This document shows, one piece after another, positions 5,790 through 12,060 of a DNA stretch of 12,060 nucleotides. The notes under the pieces were generated by a model. It was not told the origin of the DNA and did not search any database. It saw only the letters and a list, made by a program, of their open reading frames with translations. Position 1 is the stretch's first letter. Every line of letters starts with the position of its first letter. Origin of the DNA: DASWKG01 sp036396755 (GTDB taxonomy: Bacteria; Actinomycetota; UBA4738; CALAEC01); assembly GCA_036396755.1 (NCBI GenBank), contig DASWKG010000167.1, forward strand, positions 1 to 12,060, given 5' to 3'. A program made the position numbers and the translations under genes.

Positions 5790-8759
5790 CTAGGCGCGGG
5801 GGCGGGCGCGGATGATGAGCAGGGCGGCGTCGTCCTCGCGCGGGCCCGCGTGGAAGCCGGCCGCGTGGCGGAGGATGCGGCCCGCCATGAGGTCGGCGTC
5901 GAGGCCGCCTGCCAGCCCGACGAACTCGGCGAGGCGGTCCTCGGGCGGGACGGGCGCCGTCCGGCCCGGGTCGACGACCCCGTCGGTGTAGAGAAGGAGC
6001 GACTCGCCCGGGCCGAGCTCGACCGTGACCTCCTCGACGTCGAGGTCATCGACGACGCCGAGCATCTTGCCGGGCGGGGAGACCCGCTCGACGGAGCCGT
6101 CGGCGCGCAGCACGAGCGGCGGCACGTGCCCGGCGGTGCCGAGCGTGACCCGCACGCCGTCCGTCGCCTCGAGGCGGCCGAGCGCCACGGTGCAGTACTC
6201 CTCGACGTTCTCGCGGAGCACGGCCTGGTTGAGGATCGTGAGGATCTCCGTCGGCGTGCGGGCCTGCTCGAGCCAGGCGGTTCGGACCGTGTGACGCGCG
6301 AGCGCGGTCATCGCGGCGGCCTTCGGGCCCTTGCCCGAGACGTCGCCGATCACGACGGCCCAGGTGCCGTCGCCGATCTCGAACAGATCGTAGAAGTCGC
6401 CCCCGACCTCGCTCCCCTCCCCGGCGGGCTCGTAGCGGGCGGCGACCTCCACGCCGGGGACCTCCGGAAGACGCCCGGGCAGGAAGCTGCGCTCGAGCGT
6501 GCGCGCCAGCTCGGTCCGCTCCCGGTAGAGACGCGCGTTGTCGAGGGCGAGCCCCGCGCGGCGTCCGAGGTCCTCGGCGAGCGCGAGGTCGGCCGACGCG
6601 TAGCGACGCGCGCCGGTCCCGATGAACGAGATCGCCCCCAGGATCCGGCCGCGCGCGGGCAGCGGGACGACCATGTGCGACGAGACCCCGAGCTCCCGAA
6701 GGAGCCGGAGGTGCTCGGGGCCCTGCGCGTCGTGGGCGACGTCCTCCTCGGCGATCTCGGTCGCGATCTCGGGGTTCCCGCTCGCGATGACGCGCGGGAT
6801 CACGTGGTCCTTGGGGTCGGGAGGGAAGCGGAGTCGCAGCTCGCGGATCAGCTCCTCCTTCGCCGGGTCGACGTGTCCGACCGCGAGCTGGCGGAGCGTG
6901 CCGTCCCGCTCGGCGACGTCGACGATGCACCAGTCGGCGAGCCGGGGGACGCACAGCTTCACCAGGCGACGGAGGGTCTCCTCCCACTCGAGCGACCCCG
7001 AGAGGATCTCGGTGGCCTCGGCGAGGAAGTTGAGCCGCTCCTGGCGGCGCACGGCCTCCTCCCGGGCCGCTCGCTCCGCCTCGAAGAGCCGAGCCCGCTC
7101 GAGCGCCTCGCCGCACTGCTGCGCGACGATCGCGAGGAAGCGCCGGTCCTCGTCATCGAACTCCCGCGGCTCGCCGAAGGTGAGCGCCATCGCGCCGACG
7201 ACGTCGTCGTCGCGCGTCAGCGGCAGCGCGGCCCAGGCCTTGCCGGCCGGGCCACCCTCGGGCCCGACGAGGTGCGGGTATTCGGCGGCCAGCGTGTCCG
7301 GGTCGGGGATGATGACCGGCCGGCGCGACCGGACGGCCTCGGTGACCGGCAGCGGCGCGTCGACCGGGAGCGCGCTCCACTGCGCCAGCGTCTCGTCGTC
7401 GAGGCCGACGGCCCCCACGAGGCTGAGGCGCCTGCCGGCCTCGTCGAACACGCCGAGGGAGGCGGACGCGGCGCCGGTCACGTCGATCACGATCGGCAGC
7501 ACCGACTCGGTCACCGCCGAGATCGTCCCCGCCTTCGCGAGCGCGGCCGCCACGCGCTGAAGGCGGGCCATGCGGGTCGCGTTCTCCTCGGCCGCGAGCC
7601 GGGCGGCCGTCTCCCGCTCGTGCAGACGGGCGTTCTCCACGGCGACCGCGGCGCGGCCGGCGAGGTCCATCGCGAGCTCGAGGTCCTCCTGCCCGTAGGG
7701 CCTCCTCGAGCCGGCGGTGATCAGCGAGATCGCGCCGATCCGCCTCGGGCCGGCGGTCAGCGGAACGACCATGGCCGAACGAAGGTCGAGCCGCTGCAGC
7801 TCGGCGAGGTGCGCGGTGTCGACGGCGGCGTCGCTGAGCTCCTTGCCGGTGATCTCGGGCACCAACTCGGGCTCGCCGGTCTCGATGACCTGGTGGATCG
7901 GCGACGCCGGCAGCGGGGCCGAGCCGAGCTGCGACCCGAGCCGACGGACGAGCTGCTGCATCGCGGGGTCGCTGTGAGTGACCTGGACCCTGCGGACGCC
8001 CCCCTCCTCGACCATGTACACGGCGGCGAGGTCGGCCAGCCGCGGCACGAGCAGCTCGGCGAGACGGCGGAGCGTCCCCTCGTAGTCGAGCGCGGTGGCG
8101 AGCAGCTCCTCGCTGATGGTGGCGAGGAAGCTGGCGGCCTCTCGGGTCCATCGCTCGTGCGTGACGTCCTGGAAGATGTTGACCACGACGGGTGACGACC
8201 CACCCGTCGCCAGCGGAGCCGCCCGGACGAACGACCACCGCTCCACGCCCGAGCGCCGGTCCCGGTACCGCAGCGTGACGCCCTCGGTCTGCTCGCCCTC
8301 GAGCACCCGCCGTCCGGGGAGGTCCTCGAGCGGGAACAGGTTGCCGTCCTCGTCCAGGATCTCGTAGTCCTCGACGAGGCGCGGGAGCGGGGCGGCGAGC
8401 AGCTCCTCGGCCGAGCCGTAGCCCAGCACCTCGGCGGCCGCCCGGTTCGCGTAGAGGATCCGGCCGGTCGCGTCCTGCACGGTGAGGCCGTCGGCCACCC
8501 CGTCGAGGATGGCGCCGAGCTCGGCGTGGATGCGCTCGGAGGCCTCCAGCTCGGCCGCCATCCGGCGCCGGGCTCGCACCGCCGCCCGGGCGCGCGCCAC
8601 ACCCCACATCGCGATGCCCGACGCCGCCACGAACAGGAGGAGGACGAGCCGCTGGTCGCCGGCGACCTCGAACGAGCCGCCGGGCGGGAGGAGGTACGCG
8701 AGCCAGGCGAGGGACCCGGCGAGCGCCACGGCGGTCGCGATCGCGGCCCGGCGCGTCAT
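5790..8759 (-). CDS. Membrane-anchored PAS-GAF-GAF-GAF-PP2C (RsbU/SpoIIE-type) serine phosphatase
   Basis: This 989-residue sensor phosphatase would dephosphorylate an anti-anti-sigma (STAS) protein. Two hydrophobic segments (about 5-23 and 38-55) form a membrane hairpin with the rest in the cytoplasm. A PAS domain (about 75-205; ILYANRAAAEVLGYGSAEEL) is followed by GAF1 (about 225-377), GAF2 (about 400-557), GAF3 (about 592-743) and the PP2C/SpoIIE catalytic domain (about 768-987). Metal-binding acidic residues are all present: GGDFYD (D788), GDVSGKG (D806), LYTDGV (D926) and EDDAALL (D976, D977). Start ATG 8759 overlaps the stop of the RsbW-like gene by 4 bp. The pairing of this phosphatase with an RsbW-type kinase is the classical partner-switch arrangement. 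GAF3-PP2C is closely similar to the same part of the upstream gene, suggesting duplication. No STAS protein or sigma factor lies in the window, so the target is unknown. Confidence 0.95.
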   Translation of the reverse strand: MTRRAAIATAVALAGSLAWLAYLLPPGGSFEVAGDQRLVLLLFVAASGIAMWGVARARAAVRARRRMAAELEASERIHAELGAILDGVADGLTVQDATGRILYANRAAAEVLGYGSAEELLAAPLPRLVEDYEILDEDGNLFPLEDLPGRRVLEGEQTEGVTLRYRDRRSGVERWSFVRAAPLATGGSSPVVVNIFQDVTHERWTREAASFLATISEELLATALDYEGTLRRLAELLVPRLADLAAVYMVEEGGVRRVQVTHSDPAMQQLVRRLGSQLGSAPLPASPIHQVIETGEPELVPEITGKELSDAAVDTAHLAELQRLDLRSAMVVPLTAGPRRIGAISLITAGSRRPYGQEDLELAMDLAGRAAVAVENARLHERETAARLAAEENATRMARLQRVAAALAKAGTISAVTESVLPIVIDVTGAASASLGVFDEAGRRLSLVGAVGLDDETLAQWSALPVDAPLPVTEAVRSRRPVIIPDPDTLAAEYPHLVGPEGGPAGKAWAALPLTRDDDVVGAMALTFGEPREFDDEDRRFLAIVAQQCGEALERARLFEAERAAREEAVRRQERLNFLAEATEILSGSLEWEETLRRLVKLCVPRLADWCIVDVAERDGTLRQLAVGHVDPAKEELIRELRLRFPPDPKDHVIPRVIASGNPEIATEIAEEDVAHDAQGPEHLRLLRELGVSSHMVVPLPARGRILGAISFIGTGARRYASADLALAEDLGRRAGLALDNARLYRERTELARTLERSFLPGRLPEVPGVEVAARYEPAGEGSEVGGDFYDLFEIGDGTWAVVIGDVSGKGPKAAAMTALARHTVRTAWLEQARTPTEILTILNQAVLRENVEEYCTVALGRLEATDGVRVTLGTAGHVPPLVLRADGSVERVSPPGKMLGVVDDLDVEEVTVELGPGESLLLYTDGVVDPGRTAPVPPEDRLAEFVGLAGGLDADLMAGRILRHAAGFHAGPREDDAALLIIRARPRA

Positions 8760-9151
8760 CGGGCGGGCCCCGCCCGGTCGATCTCGAACCAGACCCGCGT
8801 GGCGCGGTCGCGCTCGACCCCCCAGCGGTCGCTGATCCTGTCGACGAGATAGAGGCCCCAGCCTCCCTCAGCGTCGGGCTCGGGCGGGCCGGCCGGCGGA
8901 ACGAAGCCCGGCCCGGGGTCGATCACCGTGACGCGAACGCCGGCGCGGCCCACGTCGGCCGTGATCGTGATGGGCGTCCCCCGGCGAAGGCCGGCGTGCC
9001 GCACGCTGTTGGTGACCAGCTCGCTCACCAGCAGACGGAGGTTCTCCTGCAGCTCGGGCTCGAGCCGGTCGCCGAGCCCATCGAGCGCGTCGCGTGCCCG
9101 GGCGGCCGCCTCGGGCCCGCACGCGACCTCGAGGTCGACCGAGGGGATCAT
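8756..9151 (-). CDS. RsbW-like anti-sigma factor / serine kinase (HATPase_c)
   Basis: The protein is 131 residues, a single GHKL ATPase domain of the anti-sigma/serine-kinase type. The N-box is SELVTNSVRHA (E44, N48), the G1 box VIDPGPGF (D78) and the G2 box GGWGLYLVD (96-104). There is no dimerisation or receiver domain, so it is not a two-component kinase. Such proteins bind a sigma factor or phosphorylate a STAS partner. The start was set at ATG 9151 because its ATGA overlaps the stop of the upstream phosphatase by 4 bp, the same pattern as the other junctions; an ATG seven codons upstream (9172) would add MGRRGRS and a 25-bp overlap. It lies between two PP2C phosphatases, whose activity it probably opposes. 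Partners are not visible here. Confidence 0.9.
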   Translation of the reverse strand: MIPSVDLEVACGPEAAARARDALDGLGDRLEPELQENLRLLVSELVTNSVRHAGLRRGTPITITADVGRAGVRVTVIDPGPGFVPPAGPPEPDAEGGWGLYLVDRISDRWGVERDRATRVWFEIDRAGPAR

Positions 9152-12060
9152 CGAGCGCCCCCGGCGCCCCACTCCTCGCTCACCCGCAGGACGAGGATCG
9201 CGACGTCGTCCCGCAGGGACTCCCCCGAGACGTCTCGAGCCCAGGCCTCGAGGCCCGCGGCGATGCCCGCGGCGTCCCTGCCCGCCAGCGACCCGAGGAA
9301 GTCGTCGAGCGAGCCGTCGCCGTCGGGCCGGCCCTCGATGACCCCGTCGGTGAACAGCACGAGCGCGTCGCCCGGCCCGAGGACGGCCTCCCGGTCGTGC
9401 AGCTCGGGGTCGTCGAACAGCCCGAGGAGCGTGCCGTGACGTCCGATCGGCTCAACCGCGCCGTCGGCCCGGATGGCCCTCGGGAGCGGATGGCCGCCGC
9501 ACGAGACCACCGCCTGGAGCCCCCCGTCGGCCGCGGTCACGCGGGCGCAGGCCACCGTGCAGAAGCGCTCGGTCCCCTCGGCGCCGACCGCGTCGTTGAG
9601 CGCCGAGAGCACCGCGGCGGGGGGACGCCCGTCGGCCGCGGCGGCCCTGACGGTGTGGCGGGCGAGGCCGGTGAGCGAGGCGGCCTCGGGTCCCTTCCCC
9701 TGGACGTCGCCGACCACCACGTACCACGCGCCGGGGTCGCCCTCGAACAGATCGTAGAAGTCGCCGCCCACCCGCATCACCTCTCCGGCGGCCTCGTAGC
9801 GCGCGGCGACCTCGACCCCCGGCATCTCGGGAAGCGACGCGGGCAGGAGGCTCCGCTGGAGGGTCCGGGCCACGTGGCTCCGCTCCTCGTAGAGGCGGGC
9901 GTTGTCGACCGCGAGCGCCGCATGCCCGCACAGCTCATCGGCGAGCGCGAGGTCGTCGGCGCCGTACCGCCGTCCCGACTCCGCGGAGATGAAGGAGATG
10001 GCTCCCAAGATCCGGCCGCGCGCCTGGAGCGGCACGCACATCCACGACCCGATGCCGAGCATCTCGAGGAGCCGCGCGAGGCGCTCGGGATCGTCGACGT
10101 CGGACGCGAGGTCGCGTGCGGTGGCGACCGGGATCAGGGAGGGCTCGCCCGTGCGGAGGACGAGCGGCACGCCGCCGGCAGCGTCCGGGTCGATGTGGAA
10201 CCCGCGGATCTCGTCGGCGAGCGCCGCCCGCGCGGGATCGACGTGCGCCATCGCCACCCGCTCGATCGCACCCTCCTCGGTGCGCAGGTACACGACGCAC
10301 CAGTCGGAGAGCCGGGGGACGGCGAGGTTGGCGATCTTCTCGAGCGTCCGGTCCTGATTGAGCGACGCCGACAGGATCGCGCTCGCCTCGGCCAGGAAGG
10401 CGAGGCGCTCTCGGGCCGCCTCGGCCTGCTCGCGGGCGGCGCGCTCGCGCTCGAGCAGGGCGAGGCGCAGCTCCTCGGCGTGGCGGCGCTCGGTGATGTC
10501 GGTGGTGAGGCCGGTCACGCGCACGGCCGCACCGGTCTCGTCGCGCTCGACCCGTCCGTGCGTCTCCATCCAGCGCGCCGCTCCCTCGCCGCCGGCCAGA
10601 CGGTACTGCGCGCGATAGGCGTCGCCTTCGCGGACCGCCCGCGCGAGCTCGGTCATCACGTGCTCGCGGTCGTCTGCGTGGATGCTCTTCGCGAAGGCCT
10701 CGAAGGTGCCGGGGAACGCGCCGGGCGCGAGGCCGTGGATCTCCTCCAGGCTGGCCGACCAGCGCACCGCGTCGGTGGACAGGTCCCACTCCCAGACGCC
10801 CATGCTCCCGGCGGCCAGGGCCTGCCGGAGGCGCTCCTGGCTCTCCTCCAGGGCCCGGCCGGCCTCCTGGCGCTCGGTGAGGTCGCGGATGAACCCCTTG
10901 AACGTGGGCGACCCGTGGAGCGCGACGCGGGTGACCGCGAGCTCGATGGGGAACTCCGAGCCGTCCTTCCGCAGGGCCGACAGCTCGACGCGGCGTCCCA
11001 GGAGCCCGGACTCGCCGGTCCGCAGGTACCGGCCGAGGCCCCGCCGGTGCCGCTCGCGGAGCGACGGCGGGATGAGCAGCTCGGCCAGATCGCGCCCGAT
11101 CGCCTCCTCGCGCCCGTAGCCGAACATGCGCTCCGCGGCCGGGTTGAACTCCGTGATGCGGCCGCGGTGGTCCATCGCCACGATCGCGTCGAGCGCGGCC
11201 TCGAAGATCGCGCTGCGGCGGGCCTCACGATCGCGCACCTCCTCCTGCACCCGCGCCCGCTCGATGAACTGGCCCACCTGGCTCCCGACCGCGTCCATGG
11301 CCTCGAGCAGACGCTCGTCCCTGGCCACGGGCTCGCGGGTGAAGAACTCCAGGACGGCGTACACCCGCTCTCCGAGGCGGACCGGGAACCCCATGGCCGC
11401 GCGCAGCCCGGCGCGCTCCATCGCGCCCGCCCGGGGAAGGCCGGGGTCGGAGGGGACGTGCTCCACCCAGAGGGGCCCTCCCGCGTCCCAGACGCGGCCG
11501 GGGAACCCCTCGCCCCTGGCGAAGGCCAGCCCGCGACTGAGTGACTTGAGCTCGGACGCGTCGAGATCGGGCGCGTGCCAGAGGTCGACGAAGCGGAGCA
11601 GCCCGGACCCCTCGTCGAGGATCCACAGCGCTCCCAGGTGCCACCCGATGCTCTCCGCGACCCGCGCGAGCAGGGGCGGCCCGGCCTCGGAAAAGCGCTC
11701 GGCCGACGCGAGCACGCCGACGGCCGCGTACTGGGCGGCGAGCCGCCGCTCGGCGCGCACGCGCTCGGTCAGATCGACCGCGATGACCACCGTGCCGAGA
11801 TCCGCCCCGTCGTGGCCGGCCGTGGAGACCCGCAGGGAACAGGTCAGCGGTCCGCGGGCGGTCCGAACCTCCACCTCGGCCTCACGGTCTGCGGGGTGGC
11901 GGATCGCCGCGAGGACCCCGGCCGCCTCCTCGCCGTGGAGGAGAGGGCCGAGCACCTCGCCGGAGTCGCGGCCCACGGCGGCCTCTCCGGACACGCCGAA
12001 GAGCCGCTCGGCGGCGGGGTTCCACCGAGAGATGACGCCCGCAGGGTCGGCGGTGAACGC
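9148..12060 (-). CDS. Multi-PAS/GAF PP2C (RsbU/SpoIIE-type) serine phosphatase, N-terminus beyond window
   Basis: The reading frame runs open to the right edge, with 970 residues visible. A GTG at 11994 is in frame, but the codons before it encode AFTADPAGVISRWNPAAERLFG, a typical PAS opening, so the true start lies outside the window. In visible numbering: PAS1 (1-100), GAF1 (about 112-270), PAS2 (about 282-398; ITEFNPAAERMFGYGREEA), PAS3 with PAC-like end (about 404-530; TDITERRHAEE), a coiled linker, GAF2 (about 565-725) and PP2C (about 745-960). The catalytic acids are intact: GGDFYD (765-770), GDVQGKG (784-790), FTDGV (903-907) and RDD (D951, D952). No membrane segment is seen in the visible part. 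The stop overlaps the RsbW-like start by 4 bp, so the kinase and phosphatase are co-translated. Signals sensed are unknown; three PAS and two GAF domains imply integration of several inputs. Confidence 0.93.
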   Translation of the reverse strand, partial: AFTADPAGVISRWNPAAERLFGVSGEAAVGRDSGEVLGPLLHGEEAAGVLAAIRHPADREAEVEVRTARGPLTCSLRVSTAGHDGADLGTVVIAVDLTERVRAERRLAAQYAAVGVLASAERFSEAGPPLLARVAESIGWHLGALWILDEGSGLLRFVDLWHAPDLDASELKSLSRGLAFARGEGFPGRVWDAGGPLWVEHVPSDPGLPRAGAMERAGLRAAMGFPVRLGERVYAVLEFFTREPVARDERLLEAMDAVGSQVGQFIERARVQEEVRDREARRSAIFEAALDAIVAMDHRGRITEFNPAAERMFGYGREEAIGRDLAELLIPPSLRERHRRGLGRYLRTGESGLLGRRVELSALRKDGSEFPIELAVTRVALHGSPTFKGFIRDLTERQEAGRALEESQERLRQALAAGSMGVWEWDLSTDAVRWSASLEEIHGLAPGAFPGTFEAFAKSIHADDREHVMTELARAVREGDAYRAQYRLAGGEGAARWMETHGRVERDETGAAVRVTGLTTDITERRHAEELRLALLERERAAREQAEAARERLAFLAEASAILSASLNQDRTLEKIANLAVPRLSDWCVVYLRTEEGAIERVAMAHVDPARAALADEIRGFHIDPDAAGGVPLVLRTGEPSLIPVATARDLASDVDDPERLARLLEMLGIGSWMCVPLQARGRILGAISFISAESGRRYGADDLALADELCGHAALAVDNARLYEERSHVARTLQRSLLPASLPEMPGVEVAARYEAAGEVMRVGGDFYDLFEGDPGAWYVVVGDVQGKGPEAASLTGLARHTVRAAAADGRPPAAVLSALNDAVGAEGTERFCTVACARVTAADGGLQAVVSCGGHPLPRAIRADGAVEPIGRHGTLLGLFDDPELHDREAVLGPGDALVLFTDGVIEGRPDGDGSLDDFLGSLAGRDAAGIAAGLEAWARDVSGESLRDDVAILVLRVSEEWGAGGAR

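Noticed and set aside
9152..9172. Upstream ATG (9172) as start of the RsbW-like gene
   Set aside because: It would give a 25-bp overlap and an Arg-rich tail. ATG 9151 makes the same 4-bp ATGA overlap seen at other junctions.
11992..11994. GTG at 11994 as start of the large phosphatase
   Set aside because: The 22 in-frame codons upstream encode a typical PAS domain opening, so the gene continues beyond the window edge.
1..12060. tRNA, rRNA, CRISPR array, insertion sequence or transposase
   Set aside because: No regularly spaced repeats, no tRNA-like cloverleaf and no transposase motifs were recognised; the genes are packed almost end to end.

Overview
The window is very GC-rich, and every supported gene lies on the minus strand, so transcription runs from right (12060) to left (1). 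GC-rich codon use, chained 4-bp gene overlaps and multidomain PAS/GAF/PP2C phosphatases paired with an RsbW-type kinase suggest a high-GC soil-type bacterium. Actinomycetota or a high-GC Chloroflexota lineage both fit; the sequence alone does not decide between them.

Region A (12060-5790) is a sensory partner-switching module. It holds a multi-PAS/GAF/PP2C phosphatase cut by the right window edge (9148-12060), a small RsbW-like anti-sigma/serine kinase (8756-9151) and a membrane-anchored PAS-GAF-GAF-GAF-PP2C phosphatase (5790-8759). These three are joined by 4-bp overlaps. A perfect 9-bp hairpin (5765-5787) follows the last of them.

Region B (5745-3396) is a second overlapping trio: a GAF-domain protein, a small subtilisin-like S8 peptidase without signal peptide, and a Crp/Fnr regulator. 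A 116-bp gap follows, with a candidate promoter.

Region C (3279-1) is a RiPP locus and the most interesting part. A GTG-started, 105-residue precursor-like protein (2962-3279) has an acidic leader with a DPEF/DDPD-type NHLP/Nif11-like signature. Its C-terminus is extraordinarily rich in Trp, His, Tyr and Arg (WYWHRHRYWRPAHWHHVWW). It contains no Cys and no Thr. A 13-bp hairpin separates it from a 788-residue class III lanthipeptide synthetase (LanKC: lyase, kinase, zinc-less cyclase). A partial unidentified gene follows and runs off the left edge. Because the precursor has no Cys, ordinary (methyl)lanthionine or labionin rings cannot form within this peptide. The enzyme could phosphorylate and eliminate its serines to dehydroalanine; any crosslink would need another nucleophile, His being the obvious candidate, or the product may be linear.

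A working model (inference): regions A and B sense conditions through PAS/GAF/cNMP domains and control the locus, LanKC modifies the aromatic peptide, and the cytoplasmic S8 peptidase may remove the leader. A palindromic element of about 80 bp is inserted in frame inside the LanKC gene, in the kinase-cyclase linker.
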